Positions 44,289-52,961 are shown, counted from the first letter of the stretch. The stretch is DNA of 64,000 nucleotides from Paenibacillus sp. PL2-23 (GCF_040834005.1 NZ_CP162129.1:2566001-2630000), one strand, 5' to 3'. Program-made: numbers and translations. The notes: generated from the letters alone by a model not told the origin.

Positions 44289-44555
44289 TTGCTGAACAAA
44301 ATTGTCCTGAGCATGGCGATGCTTCGTTTGCTGTCGGGCAGCATTGAGATATGCGCGGCACTCATCATGCTCCGCTTCAATCAAATTGACAAGGCGCTCC
44401 TCGTCAATTCATCGCTGGCGCTTGTCGGTCCGCTTGTCCTGCTCGCAACAACGACGATTGGGCTGGTAGGGCTGTCAGATAAGCTCTCCGCCTCCAAATT
44501 CATATGGGTGGCTGTGGGCGTTACTTGTCTCATGATCGGCATATTAAAAAAATAG
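44289..44555 (+). CDS. yqhV: YqhV-like membrane protein (DUF2619)
   Basis: 88 residues with three hydrophobic helices (MAMLRLLSGSIEICAALIMLRF; ALLVNSSLALVGPLVLLATTTIGLVGL; FIWVAVGVTCLMIGIL). It matches the YqhV family, found directly upstream of spoIIIAA in Bacillus as here. A TTG at 44289 is eight bases behind AAGGGGGG; a GTG at 44280 abuts it and is less likely. Function unknown. Confidence 0.83.
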   Translation: MLNKIVLSMAMLRLLSGSIEICAALIMLRFNQIDKALLVNSSLALVGPLVLLATTTIGLVGLSDKLSASKFIWVAVGVTCLMIGILKK

Positions 44556-44581
44556 TAGAGTTCCTATTCTATCGATTTCAT

Positions 44582-44609
44582 TCATAAATTCATAAGACAA
44601 GCATACATA
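44582..44609 (+). promoter_or_regulatory. Candidate sigma-E promoter of the spoIIIA operon
   Basis: TCATAAA (44582-44588), a 13-bp spacer and CATACATA (44602-44609), against the sigma-E pattern KMATATT ... CATACAHT. In B. subtilis spoIIIA is a sigma-E operon. Confidence 0.5.
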
Positions 44610-44665
44610 TGTAACGACATCAGACTTTGCGTAACAACTTAGACAAACGTCGGGGGTGAGGATAA

Positions 44666-45718
44666 ATGTTGTCCCATGTTTCCCATTTGCTGCCGCTGGA
44701 GCTGAAGAGGCTGCTGGAGGATCTGCCTGCGGAGGTTAAAGGGTCACTGGAGGAAATACGCATACGAGAGAACCGTCCCCTGGAAATCGCGTACCGGGGC
44801 GGCTTCCGATTTATCGCGCCGGACGGGAGCTTGAAGCTGCACGCCGAAGGGGCGGTCAGGCCTACACCGGAGCAATGCCGCAAGCTGCTGGAGCGCATTA
44901 CCAACTATTCCTTATACGCAATGGAGGAGGAGCTCCGAAGAGGCTATATTACCGTATCCGGCGGCCATCGAATTGGACTGGCCGGCCGGACGATATTGGA
45001 CGGCGGCATGGTCAGGGGCATCCGCGATATTGGCGGCTTCAACATTCGAATCGCGCGCGAGGTCATCGGAGCCGCCTCCCATCTGCTGCCGAAGCTTATG
45101 GACTCCGGCAAAGGCACCATCGGCTCCACACTCATTCTTGCACCGCCGCAGCAGGGGAAGACGACGCTTGTGCGGGATGTCGCACGATCGCTCAGCTACG
45201 GCTGCTCAGGCGTGCTGGAGCCGTTCTCGTTTCTGGGCAAGAAGGTTGGCATTGTAGATGAGCGTTCCGAGATTGCCGCATGCGTCCGAGGCATCCCGAC
45301 CTTCGATATCGGTCCGCGAACGGATGTAATGGATGCCTGTCCCAAGGCGGAGGGCATGATGATGCTTCTGCGGTCCATGTCGCCTGAGGTGCTGATCGCG
45401 GATGAAATCGGCAGGCCGGAGGACGCGGACGCCATACGTGAAGCGAGCCATGCGGGAGTAAGCGTGGTGGCGACCGCTCACGCGTACGATGTGCAGGACG
45501 CCAAGGGTCGTCCCGAGCTGGCGAAGCTGATTGAGAGCGGGACGTTTACTCATCTGGTTGAGCTGAGACGAACGGCGGACGGCATCATGCATCGCATTAC
45601 GAATGCGGGAGGCGTCTTGTCATCCCAGCCATCCGGGGCAAAGGGAAGAGATCAGCCGCAAGGCTTCGGATTGCTTGGCCTCACAGCCGCGGCGCGAAGC
45701 CGGGCGGGAGAGCCATGA
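44666..45718 (+). CDS. spoIIIAA: Stage III sporulation protein AA (AAA ATPase)
   Basis: 350-residue secretion-type ATPase thought to energise the SpoIIIA-SpoIIQ feeding-tube channel from the mother cell. Walker A appears as APPQQGKTTLVRDVARSLS, Walker B region as PEVLIADEIGRPEDADAI, and the invariant VGIVDERSEIAACVRGIPTFDIGPRTDVMDACPKAEGMMMLLRSM lies between. GGGGGTGAGGATAA precedes the ATG. The stop overlaps the spoIIIAB start (ATGA). Confidence 0.96.
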   Translation: MLSHVSHLLPLELKRLLEDLPAEVKGSLEEIRIRENRPLEIAYRGGFRFIAPDGSLKLHAEGAVRPTPEQCRKLLERITNYSLYAMEEELRRGYITVSGGHRIGLAGRTILDGGMVRGIRDIGGFNIRIAREVIGAASHLLPKLMDSGKGTIGSTLILAPPQQGKTTLVRDVARSLSYGCSGVLEPFSFLGKKVGIVDERSEIAACVRGIPTFDIGPRTDVMDACPKAEGMMMLLRSMSPEVLIADEIGRPEDADAIREASHAGVSVVATAHAYDVQDAKGRPELAKLIESGTFTHLVELRRTADGIMHRITNAGGVLSSQPSGAKGRDQPQGFGLLGLTAAARSRAGEP

Positions 45719-46230
45719 AGCTGCTGGGAGCGATGCTTATCCTGATAGCGGGGACGCTGATTGGCTTCCAGCAGGCGGCCCGGTTCGCGGATCGGCCCAA
45801 GCAGATCAGGATGCTTGTGCACGCGCTGCAGCGGCTGGAGACGGAGATCGGCTATGGCCATACGCCATTGCCGGAAGCGCTGGAGCGTACGGCCCATGCC
45901 ACTGAGGAACCGGTTGCGGCCATGCTGAACGAGACGGCGCTATTGCTAGCGCAGGCGGAAGGCTTGACCTTCCAGCAGTGCTGGGAGAAAGCGATCAAGC
46001 TTCGCTGGAAGGAAACCTCGCTACGGCCCAGCGAGCAGGGCGTGCTGCTTAGGCTCGGCTCAACGCTTGGCATTAGCGACAAGGAGGATCAGATGAAGCA
46101 TCTGCGATTGGCAGTCATGCAGCTGCAGGCAGAAGAAGAGACGGCAAGAGACGATCAAAGGCGATATGAGAAGATGTGGAAGAGTCTCGGAGCATTACTC
46201 GCTGTGCTGATCATCATTTTGATGGTGTAA
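45715..46230 (+). CDS. spoIIIAB: Stage III sporulation protein AB
   Basis: 171 residues. An N-terminal membrane helix (LLGAMLILIAGTLIGFQQA), a helical cytoplasmic domain (ARFADRPKQIRMLVHALQRLETEIGYGHTPLPEALERTA) and a C-terminal helix (LGALLAVLIIILMV) match SpoIIIAB, which resembles GspF of type II secretion. Coupled to spoIIIAA by a 4-base overlap. Confidence 0.95.
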   Translation: MKLLGAMLILIAGTLIGFQQAARFADRPKQIRMLVHALQRLETEIGYGHTPLPEALERTAHATEEPVAAMLNETALLLAQAEGLTFQQCWEKAIKLRWKETSLRPSEQGVLLRLGSTLGISDKEDQMKHLRLAVMQLQAEEETARDDQRRYEKMWKSLGALLAVLIIILMV

Positions 46231-46245
46231 GAGGGTGCGCTACTT

Positions 46246-46449
46246 ATGAATATGGATGTCAGCGCCATCTTTCAAATCGCTGGAATCGGCATCATTATCG
46301 CAATGATTCATTCCGTTCTGAAGCAGATGGGGAAGGAAGATATGGCGCATTGGGTAACGGTTATCGGCTTTGTAGTGGTGTTGTTTATGGTTGTTCGGCT
46401 GCTTAATGACTTGTTCCAGGAAATCAAAACGATCTTTCTCTTCCAGTAG
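46246..46449 (+). CDS. spoIIIAC: Stage III sporulation protein AC
   Basis: 67 residues with two membrane helices (VSAIFQIAGIGIIIAMIHSVLKQMGKEDMAHWVTVIGFVVVLFMVVRLL), the standard SpoIIIAC form. It is a mother-cell membrane component of the SpoIIIA complex. It ends immediately before spoIIIAD, whose ribosome binding site includes its stop codon. Confidence 0.96.
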   Translation: MNMDVSAIFQIAGIGIIIAMIHSVLKQMGKEDMAHWVTVIGFVVVLFMVVRLLNDLFQEIKTIFLFQ

Positions 46450-46458
46450 GTGAGCGCG

Positions 46459-46863
46459 GTGGAAATCATTCAAATCGTCGGTCTCGGCCTTATGGCAACC
46501 GTGCTTATCCTTGTTGTCAAAGAGCAGAAGCCGATGTTCGCTTTTCTTCTGGCGGCATTTACGGGCTTATTCATATTCCTGTATGTCATTGGCCAAATCG
46601 AGGCTGTTATCGCGGTGCTGGAGGATCTGGCGAACAGAGCGGGCATTCCTTCCATCTATCTGCAGACGGTGCTCAAAATAATCGGCATCGCCTACATTGC
46701 CGAATTCGGCGCGCAGATCGTCAGGGATGCGGGGCAGGAGAGCATCGCCTCCAAAATCGAATTTGCCGGCAAAGTGTTTATTCTGGTGATGGCGATACCG
46801 ATCATTAACGTCATCGTGGAAACAGTCATCGGGCTGCTGCCTTCGGGAGGAGGCGGAGCATGA
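46459..46863 (+). CDS. spoIIIAD: Stage III sporulation protein AD
   Basis: 134 residues, EIIQIVGLGLMATVLILVVKEQKPMFAFLLAAFTGLFIFLYVIGQIE with the C-terminal AYIAEFGAQIVRDAGQESIASKIEFAGKVFILVMAIPI; both blocks are typical of SpoIIIAD. The GTG at 46459 is five bases behind TAGGTGAG; a GTG at 46450 next to the spoIIIAC stop is the alternative. It overlaps spoIIIAE by 4 bases. Confidence 0.94.
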   Translation: MEIIQIVGLGLMATVLILVVKEQKPMFAFLLAAFTGLFIFLYVIGQIEAVIAVLEDLANRAGIPSIYLQTVLKIIGIAYIAEFGAQIVRDAGQESIASKIEFAGKVFILVMAIPIINVIVETVIGLLPSGGGGA

Positions 46864-48083
46864 GGGCGCTGAGCCGTGGACCAGACCGCTTTTCCAAGGC
46901 CAGGCTGTATCTGTTTCTCTGGATTTGCTTCGCCATATACACCATCTCGCCAGTGAATGCCGGGGAGACGAATGCGCCGGAAGCTGGCGTGCAGGTCGAG
47001 AAGATGATGGAGGAGCAGGCGGAGCTGGCCGGCATGGAGCCTGTCGAAAGCTACTGGAATCAGCTGCGCGATGAATACGGCGGGTTTTTCCCGGATCGGC
47101 AAATGCCGGGCTTTAAGGACATGCTGATGCCGGGCGGCGGCTTCAAAATGGCGGATGTGCTGGAGGGGCTGCTCCGCTATCTCCTGCACGAGATTTTGTA
47201 CAATGGCAAGCTGCTTGTGACGATCGTTATGCTGTCGGTATTCAGCATGGTTCTGGAGACGCTGCAGAACGCGTTCGAGCGCAATACGATCAGCAAGGTC
47301 GCTCACTCCATCACATTTATGGTGCTTGTTATTATCGCTGTCAACAGCTTTCATGTTGCGATTGGCTACGCCAGAGAAGCGATCGAGGACATGATGACCT
47401 TTATGCTGGCCATGGTGCCGCTCCTGCTGACGCTGCTGGCTTCCATGGGCAATTTGGTAACAGTGTCCGTGCTGCATCCGCTCATTATATTTATGATCCA
47501 CGTGGTTGGCACCGCCATTTATACGGTTGTATTCCCGCTGCTGTTCTTCTCTGCGGTGCTTCATATCGCAAGCTCGCTGACGGACAAGTTCAAGGTGACG
47601 CAGCTGGCCAACCTGCTCCGCACGATCGCGGTGGGAACGCTTGGCGTTCTCCTCACCATATTCTTAGGGGTCATATCCGTTCAGGGAGCGACGGGGGCGG
47701 TAACGGATGGCATCACGCTGCGCACGGCAAAATTCGTCACAGGAAACTTCGTTCCTGTAGTTGGGCGGATGTTCTCGGACGCGGCGGATACAGTCATATC
47801 GGCATCGCTGCTGGCCAAAAACGCGATTGGACTGGCCGGCGTCATCATCTTGTTGTTCCTATGCGCCTTTCCCGCGCTGAAAATATTGACGCTGGCGCTC
47901 ATCTACAATCTGTCTGCGGCAGTCATGCAGCCGCTGGGCGATTCGCCGATCGTATCGTGCCTGCAGACGATCGGGAAAACGATGATCTATGTATTCGCCG
48001 CTCTGGCAGCCGTCAGCCTCATGTTTTTCCTGGCGGTTACCATTATATTGACGGCGGGCAACGCGGCCCTCATGGTGCGTTGA
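46860..48083 (+). CDS. spoIIIAE: Stage III sporulation protein AE
   Basis: 407 residues: an N-terminal signal-like segment (LYLFLWICFAIYTISPVNA), a soluble part, then about eight membrane helices. LHEILYNGKLLVTIVMLSVFSMVLETLQNAFERNTISKVAH and AMVPLLLTLLASMGNLVTVSVLHPLIIF are family blocks. It is the large membrane subunit of the SpoIIIA complex. Unlike the other junctions in this operon, the next gene does not follow at once; a block of direct repeats comes between. Confidence 0.95.
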   Translation: MRALSRGPDRFSKARLYLFLWICFAIYTISPVNAGETNAPEAGVQVEKMMEEQAELAGMEPVESYWNQLRDEYGGFFPDRQMPGFKDMLMPGGGFKMADVLEGLLRYLLHEILYNGKLLVTIVMLSVFSMVLETLQNAFERNTISKVAHSITFMVLVIIAVNSFHVAIGYAREAIEDMMTFMLAMVPLLLTLLASMGNLVTVSVLHPLIIFMIHVVGTAIYTVVFPLLFFSAVLHIASSLTDKFKVTQLANLLRTIAVGTLGVLLTIFLGVISVQGATGAVTDGITLRTAKFVTGNFVPVVGRMFSDAADTVISASLLAKNAIGLAGVIILLFLCAFPALKILTLALIYNLSAAVMQPLGDSPIVSCLQTIGKTMIYVFAALAAVSLMFFLAVTIILTAGNAALMVR

Positions 48084-48085
48084 TG

Positions 48086-48186
48086 GCTTACGAAGTGAGT
48101 TTTCCTTTGGAAAACTCTGAGTCCATGCTTACGAAGTAAGTTTTGCTCCGGTTGCTTACGAAGTGAGTTTTCCTTCGGAAAACTCT
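48086..48186 (+). repeat. Three direct repeats with perfect hairpins inside the spoIIIA operon
   Basis: GCTTACGAAGTGAGTTTTCC begins at 48086 and again at 48154; a divergent copy (GCTTACGAAGTAAGTTTTGC) begins at 48127. The first and third copies carry perfect 9-bp stems GAGTTTTCC / GGAAAACTC around TTT (48097-48117) and TTC (48165-48185). The block fills the spoIIIAE-spoIIIAF gap and ends just before the spoIIIAF ribosome binding site. Confidence 0.88.
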
Positions 48187-48204
48187 GTAGGAGGTGAGTT
48201 GAAT

Positions 48205-48936
48205 GTGATCGGTTGGTTGAGCGACTGGCTGAGGGATATTATAGCCGTTATCCTGCTTGCGGTGCTGGTGGAGCTGCTGCTCCCGAACAAGGCAATGCAG
48301 CGATATGCGAGGCTGGTGGTTGGCCTGTTCATCCTGCTGACCATTCTCTCGCCTCTGCTGAGGCTGCTGCAGGAGGATATCGGCGATCGATTGGAGGCCG
48401 GCATGCAGCTGTGGGATGAGCGGACGGTCCGTCAGGAGATTAAGATGCCAAGCCTGGAGGAGATCCAGCAGCGAGCGGAAGCGATTCAGGCGGATCGCAT
48501 CGAGGAAGCTGGCAGAATGACTGCCGCCGCCCTGGAGCAGTCCATGGAGCGGGCGATCGAGCAGGAGACGGGGGCAGTCGTAGATGCGGTCCAGGTCCAA
48601 TTACGGTGGGACGAGGTGCGAGGCGGCGAAAAAATGCCGGTAATCGAGAGCGTGTCGGTTACGCTGGAGGCAGCTCCCCCGCAGACCTTCGGAGCACAGG
48701 AGGAGCGGCGGGCGGAGGTCGAGGCGATCGCTCCAGTCGATATTCAAGTGCGAGCCGGATCAGAAGCTGAGCAGAAGGAGCCAATGCCTGCTGGCAGCGG
48801 GGGGAAGCGGATTTATGTAGAGGCGGGCGGCGGATTATCCAGTGAGGTACAGGGTCTGCTGGCCAGAAACTGGGGAGTGAAGCCAGGCCAGACTACCATT
48901 CGAATAGCGGCAAGCGACGAGGCTGCCGGCAGCTGA
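48205..48936 (+). CDS. spoIIIAF: Stage III sporulation protein AF
   Basis: 243 residues: two N-terminal membrane helices (WLRDIIAVILLAVLVELLLPNKAMQRYARLVVGLFILLTILSPLLRLL) then a long soluble region, somewhat longer than in Bacillus. The start is uncertain: a GTG at 48205 is 10 bases behind TAGGAGG, a TTG at 48199 only 4; the longer frame from 48163 starts inside a repeat and is not expected to be translated. Confidence 0.9.
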   Translation: MIGWLSDWLRDIIAVILLAVLVELLLPNKAMQRYARLVVGLFILLTILSPLLRLLQEDIGDRLEAGMQLWDERTVRQEIKMPSLEEIQQRAEAIQADRIEEAGRMTAAALEQSMERAIEQETGAVVDAVQVQLRWDEVRGGEKMPVIESVSVTLEAAPPQTFGAQEERRAEVEAIAPVDIQVRAGSEAEQKEPMPAGSGGKRIYVEAGGGLSSEVQGLLARNWGVKPGQTTIRIAASDEAAGS

Positions 48937-48957
48937 TCAGAGAGAGGGGGCTTATCA

Positions 48958-49587
48958 ATGGCGAAATGGCTGGACGGGCTGGAATCGGCCTTAGGCGGAG
49001 GGCCTGGCGGTCCCAAGCGGATCAGGACGCTGAGGCTGCTGCTTCTCGTCGGCGGAATCGGAGCGGCGCTGATGCTCATCAATTCCTTCCTGCCTTACAA
49101 GGAGATCGACACGCCGGCCCAAGACCCTAATCCCCCTCCCGGCGCCGAGCAGGCATGGAGTCAATCCACGTCGCCGAGCTCGCCGTTTGAGGCAATCGAG
49201 GGGAAGCTGGAGTCGAGGCTTAAGGATATTTTGGAGAAAATTGTGGGCGTGGGCGGCGTTGACGTGATGGTGACTGTAGAATCCACTGAGGAAATCGTGG
49301 TGGAGAAGGAGAAGTCGGAATCGCAATCCATTACCGACGAGAACGATCGGAACGGGGGGGTGAGGCATATTACCTCCATCAGCAAAGATGGCAAGGTCGT
49401 CTTGTACGAGGTGTCCGGGGACCAGAAGCCGATTATAACCAAAACGCTCAATCCCCGAATCAGAGGGGTCATCATCGTCGCCGAAGGCTCGGAGAACGCG
49501 ACGGTGAGACAATTGATCATCCAGGCGGTGGAACGTGGTCTCAGCGTATCGACGAACCGCATTTCCGTTATTCCGAGCAAGCAATAA
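48958..49587 (+). CDS. spoIIIAG: Stage III sporulation protein AG
   Basis: 209 residues: one membrane helix (LRLLLLVGGIGAALMLINSF) and an extracellular/intermembrane domain containing LESRLKDILEKIVGVGGVDVMVTVESTEEIVVEKEKSESQSITDENDRNGG and IRGVIIVAEGSENATVRQLIIQAVERGLSV. Family members form a large ring between mother cell and forespore. GAGAGGGGGCTTATCA precedes the ATG. Confidence 0.96.
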   Translation: MAKWLDGLESALGGGPGGPKRIRTLRLLLLVGGIGAALMLINSFLPYKEIDTPAQDPNPPPGAEQAWSQSTSPSSPFEAIEGKLESRLKDILEKIVGVGGVDVMVTVESTEEIVVEKEKSESQSITDENDRNGGVRHITSISKDGKVVLYEVSGDQKPIITKTLNPRIRGVIIVAEGSENATVRQLIIQAVERGLSVSTNRISVIPSKQ

Positions 49588-49626
49588 TAAGGGCTTTACT
49601 AAACCATTTATTAGGAGGAAATAATA

Positions 49627-50244
49627 ATGAATACGAAAAGACAAACGATTTGGCTTGTATCGATGCTTAGTCTGATGGTCGTTCTCTCCGCTTATTATTT
49701 GTTCACACAGGATCTGGACGATGTCGATAAGCTGTCTGGCAGCAATCAGCCCAGCTCGAATGTAACGGAGGTAGTGGGAGGCAGCGGCGAGGTTGTGCCG
49801 AGCGAGGTTGTTCAGGCTGGCGACCAAAGCGCGGACGGAATGACGGAGGAGGAAATTCTGAAGGAAATCGAGCGTCAAGGCCTAGCAGAGAGCGGTCTGT
49901 TCAGTGAATTGATGGCCAAACGCGACCAGCAGAACGAGGATGAGCTGAATCGCTTGCTGGCGCAGGTGACCAATCTGGACAACGATGCAGAGGAATCGGC
50001 CGCCGCGATGGCCGGCGTGGATCAGCTTGAAGAGAAAAACGCGAAAATCATGGAGCTGGAGGCAGCGCTCAAGGAGCAATACAATATGGCGGTAATCTCC
50101 CAGGAGGACGACCGTTACAAAGTGATTGTAACGAGCCAAAGCCTGGAGAAAAAGGATGCTGCCCATATTATCGATCAAATCATGACGGCAATGGAGGTCG
50201 GCGCGCATCAGGTTTCGGTGCAGTACGTGCCGGAAGCGCGCTAA
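49627..50244 (+). CDS. spoIIIAH: Stage III sporulation protein AH
   Basis: 205 residues: an N-terminal membrane helix (TIWLVSMLSLMVVLSAYYLFT), a linker with acidic coiled-coil segments and a C-terminal YscJ/FliF-like domain (NMAVISQEDDRYKVIVTSQSLEKKDAAHIIDQIM). It is the mother-cell partner of SpoIIQ across the intermembrane space. TTAGGAGGAAATAATA precedes the ATG. A strong terminator ends the operon. Confidence 0.96.
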   Translation: MNTKRQTIWLVSMLSLMVVLSAYYLFTQDLDDVDKLSGSNQPSSNVTEVVGGSGEVVPSEVVQAGDQSADGMTEEEILKEIERQGLAESGLFSELMAKRDQQNEDELNRLLAQVTNLDNDAEESAAAMAGVDQLEEKNAKIMELEAALKEQYNMAVISQEDDRYKVIVTSQSLEKKDAAHIIDQIMTAMEVGAHQVSVQYVPEAR

Positions 50245-50269
50245 GTCGGGTTAAGTCTTGAGTGGGAAG

Positions 50270-50311
50270 CTCCGTCTGTCTCCGGTCGATGCCGGAGAGA
50301 CGGAGTTTTTC
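50270..50311 (+). terminator. Intrinsic terminator of the spoIIIA operon
   Basis: CTCCGTC ... GACGGAG with an inner TCTCCGG / CCGGAGA stem and one bulged G, followed by five T residues. Confidence 0.9.
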
Positions 50312-50372
50312 CGGCTTGCGGGGAGGAGTTCCAAGACTTGCGCAAAAAATGATTCGTGTTCACGCCTATTTA

Positions 50373-50381
50373 TGGTATAAT
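50373..50381 (+). promoter_or_regulatory. Extended -10 promoter of accB
   Basis: TGG-TATAAT (50373-50381) without a good -35, 38 bp before the accB ATG. Confidence 0.6.
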
Positions 50382-50418
50382 ACAAAACGTTATGTGACGA
50401 AGAGGAGTGATTACGTTC

Positions 50419-50916
50419 ATGTTCAAGTTGAGCGAGATTAAAGAGTTGGTCAAGCTAATCGACCAGACATCCGTTCAGGAGCTCGAAATTGAAAACGAAG
50501 GCGCACGCCTGCATATCCGCAAACCCGTTAAAACCGAAGTGGTGAATGTGCAAGCGGCTCCAATTACGCATACATATTCGCAACCCCCTGTTGCAGCGGT
50601 TGTGCAGCAGGCTGCAGCGCCGGCCGTACAGGCCGCTGCTCCGGAAGCGGTTCCGACCAAAGCTCCTGCAGCCGATCTGCATCAAATCGTATCTCCGATG
50701 GTGGGCACATTCTACAGCGCGCCGTCCCCGGACGCTTCGAATTTCGTGAAGGTCGGAGACCGTGTGCAGGAGAAATCCGTTGTATGTATCCTCGAAGCGA
50801 TGAAACTGATGAACGAGCTGGAAGCCGAAGTAAGCGGAGAGATCGTCGAAATTTTGGTAACCAACGGTCAATTGGTTGAATACGGACAGCCGCTCTTCCT
50901 TGTGAAAGCGGACTAA
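50419..50916 (+). CDS. accB: Acetyl-CoA carboxylase biotin carboxyl carrier protein
   Basis: 165 residues: a short N-terminal domain ([34 protein letters not shown]), an Ala/Pro/Gln-rich flexible linker (about residues 45-85) and the biotinyl domain with biotinylation Lys in [15 protein letters not shown]. It carries CO2 for fatty-acid synthesis. The ATG at 50419 stands about 12 bases from AGGAG; an in-frame GTG at 50407 lies within that site. It is followed by accC. Confidence 0.95.
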   Translation: MFKLSEIKELVKLIDQTSVQELEIENEGARLHIRKPVKTEVVNVQAAPITHTYSQPPVAAVVQQAAAPAVQAAAPEAVPTKAPAADLHQIVSPMVGTFYSAPSPDASNFVKVGDRVQEKSVVCILEAMKLMNELEAEVSGEIVEILVTNGQLVEYGQPLFLVKAD

Positions 50917-50960
50917 CGCAACCGCCCGCTGGGGCAATTGTCTTCGAAAGGGGTCCCTAC

Positions 50961-52334
50961 GTGAAATTCCAAAAAATATTAATCGCTAACCGCGGGGAAA
51001 TCGCAGTTCGGATTATTCGCGCATGCCGTGAGCTGGGAATCAGTACGGTTGCGGTGTATTCCGAGGCGGATCGCGATTCTCTGCATGTCCGCCTTGCGGA
51101 CGAGGCCTATTGCATCGGGCCGACGCTGTCGAAGGACAGCTACTTGAATTTAACCAATATTATGAGCGTTGCCACACTTACAGAGTGCGACGCCATTCAT
51201 CCAGGCTATGGCTTCCTGTCCGAGAACGCGGACTTCGCCGAAATTTGCGAGTCTTGCAACATAACGTTCATTGGACCATCTCCTGACGCGATCAGCAAGA
51301 TGGGCGATAAGGCGGTTGCGAAGCTGACGATGAAATCCGCCAACGTGCCTATTATTCCAGGCTCCGACGGCCTCATCGAAAGCATGGACGAAGCGATTAT
51401 GGTCGCCCGCGATATCGGATATCCCGTTATTATTAAGGCGACTGCAGGCGGAGGCGGCAAAGGCATCCGTATCGCGGAGGACGAGGAATCGCTGATCAGC
51501 CAGATTACAACCGCCCAGCAGGAAGCGCAGAAGGCGTTCGGCAACGCGGGCGTGTATCTGGAGAAATATTTGACGGGCATGAAGCACGTCGAAATTCAGA
51601 TCATGGCTGACAAGCATGGCAATGCGGTGCATCTGTTCGAGCGTGACTGCTCCGTGCAGCGCAGACGCCAGAAGCTTGTTGAGGAAGCGCCGTGCCCGGT
51701 TTTGTCGCCGGAGCTTCGGGAGCAAATGGGGCAGGCGGCCGTTCGCGCGGCGCTGGCCGTTCAATATTCAGGAGCCGGCACATTGGAGTTTTTGCTTGGA
51801 CCGGACGGCAAGTTTTATTTTATGGAGATGAATACGCGCATACAGGTTGAGCATCCCGTTACCGAGATGATCACGAATGTAGACCTGATCAAGGAAATGA
51901 TCAGCGTAGCAGAGGGTAATCCGCTGTCGTTCCGCCAAGAGGATCTGCGCATTAATGGCTGGTCGATCGAATGCCGAATTAACGCTGAGGATTCTGAGCG
52001 GAATTTTATGCCGTCGGCTGGACACATTCCGTTTTATTTGCCGCCGGGCGGCGCGGGTGTTCGCGTAGACAGCGCGGTATACCCTGGCTATACCATATCT
52101 CCACATTATGATTCCATGATCGCGAAGCTCATTGTATGGGGAGCAACACGCGAGGAGGCCATTGCGCGCATGAAGCGGGCATTGTCCGAATTCGCAATTG
52201 AGGGCATTCGTACGACGATTCCATTCCATATGAAGCTTCTGAACCATCCCAAGTTCGTGAAGGGCGATTTCGACATTAAATTTCTGGAGGAGCATGACAT
52301 TAACGCTCCGACCGCTGCAAGAAGCGCGGAATAA
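50961..52334 (+). CDS. accC: Biotin carboxylase
   Basis: ATP-grasp subunit of acetyl-CoA carboxylase, 457 residues. N-terminal [50 protein letters not shown], the glycine-rich ATP loop [14 protein letters not shown] and the catalytic region [29 protein letters not shown] are all present. The start is a GTG at 50961 behind GAAAGGGG. It forms an operon with accB. Confidence 0.97.
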   Translation: MKFQKILIANRGEIAVRIIRACRELGISTVAVYSEADRDSLHVRLADEAYCIGPTLSKDSYLNLTNIMSVATLTECDAIHPGYGFLSENADFAEICESCNITFIGPSPDAISKMGDKAVAKLTMKSANVPIIPGSDGLIESMDEAIMVARDIGYPVIIKATAGGGGKGIRIAEDEESLISQITTAQQEAQKAFGNAGVYLEKYLTGMKHVEIQIMADKHGNAVHLFERDCSVQRRRQKLVEEAPCPVLSPELREQMGQAAVRAALAVQYSGAGTLEFLLGPDGKFYFMEMNTRIQVEHPVTEMITNVDLIKEMISVAEGNPLSFRQEDLRINGWSIECRINAEDSERNFMPSAGHIPFYLPPGGAGVRVDSAVYPGYTISPHYDSMIAKLIVWGATREEAIARMKRALSEFAIEGIRTTIPFHMKLLNHPKFVKGDFDIKFLEEHDINAPTAARSAE

Positions 52335-52350
52335 AACAAGCGTGCTTGGT

Positions 52351-52379
52351 TTGTCATATTTCGGGCTGAATGTTATAGT
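52351..52379 (+). promoter_or_regulatory. Sigma-A promoter of the Asp23 gene
   Basis: TTGTCA (52351-52356), a 17-bp spacer and TATAGT (52374-52379), giving the Asp23 module its own promoter downstream of accC. Confidence 0.65.
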
Positions 52380-52451
52380 ATAGAGATAAGATGCGGAACA
52401 GGGCTTGGCAAGAGCCGAGCTCACGCGAAATTAGGGAGGTGTACTGCGAAC

Positions 52452-52859
52452 ATGAGTACGATAGCTGCGGAGTATGAGAAAACAGAAATCGGTACGATTC
52501 AGATTGCACCTGAAGTCATCGAAGTGATTGCCGGTCTCGCGACTGTTGAGGTGAAGGGCGTTGCTGGAATGAGCGGCGGTTTTGCCGGCGGGATCGCAGA
52601 GCTGCTGGGCCGCAAAAACCTGTCCAAAGGCGTGAAGGTGGAGGTCGGACAGCGTGAAGCTGCTGTTGACGTATCCGTCATCATCGAATACGGGAATAAG
52701 ATTCCTGGGATCGCTGCCGAGGTTCAACAGAATGTGAAGCGCTCCATCGAAATGATGACAGGCCTTCATGTTGTGGAAGTGAACGTTCATATCCATGACG
52801 TGCATTTCAAGCAAGCGGAGCGTCTGGAAGAGGAAGACGCCCAACATCGGGTGAAATAA
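52452..52859 (+). CDS. yqhY: Asp23/Gls24 family envelope stress protein (YqhY)
   Basis: 135 residues with the Asp23 fold: EIGTIQIAPEVIEVIAGLATVEVKGVAGMSGG, VKVEVGQREAAVDVSVIIEYGNKIPGIAAEVQQNVKRSIEMMTGLHVVEVNVHIHDVHF. In B. subtilis YqhY is linked to control of acetyl-CoA carboxylase; in other species Asp23 is a membrane-tethered stress protein. AGGGAGGTGTACTGCGAAC precedes the ATG. A terminator separates it from the AmaP-like gene. Confidence 0.92.
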   Translation: MSTIAAEYEKTEIGTIQIAPEVIEVIAGLATVEVKGVAGMSGGFAGGIAELLGRKNLSKGVKVEVGQREAAVDVSVIIEYGNKIPGIAAEVQQNVKRSIEMMTGLHVVEVNVHIHDVHFKQAERLEEEDAQHRVK

Positions 52860-52885
52860 TACAATAAGCACAATTTGAATTTAGT

Positions 52886-52933
52886 ACAACCCCCTCGTGA
52901 TTGGGCATGCCGCTCGGCGCAAGGGGGTTTTAT
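52886..52933 (+). terminator. Terminator between the Asp23 and AmaP-like genes
   Basis: AACCCCC ... GGGGGTT with a structured loop, followed by TTTTATT. It may allow partial read-through to the next gene. Confidence 0.7.
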
Positions 52934-52961
52934 TCAGCCTTCGGGAGGTATGCTTACGTTG

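Noticed and set aside
48086..48186. Repeat block considered as a short CRISPR array
   Set aside because: Only three copies, irregular spacing (41 and 27), self-complementary units, no unique spacers and no cas genes.
52371..52386. AGTATAGAGA near the Asp23 promoter considered as a fourth copy of the 3' element
   Set aside because: Only about 10 bases match, there is no dyad or terminator behind it, and the bases are explained by the TATAGT -10 hexamer.
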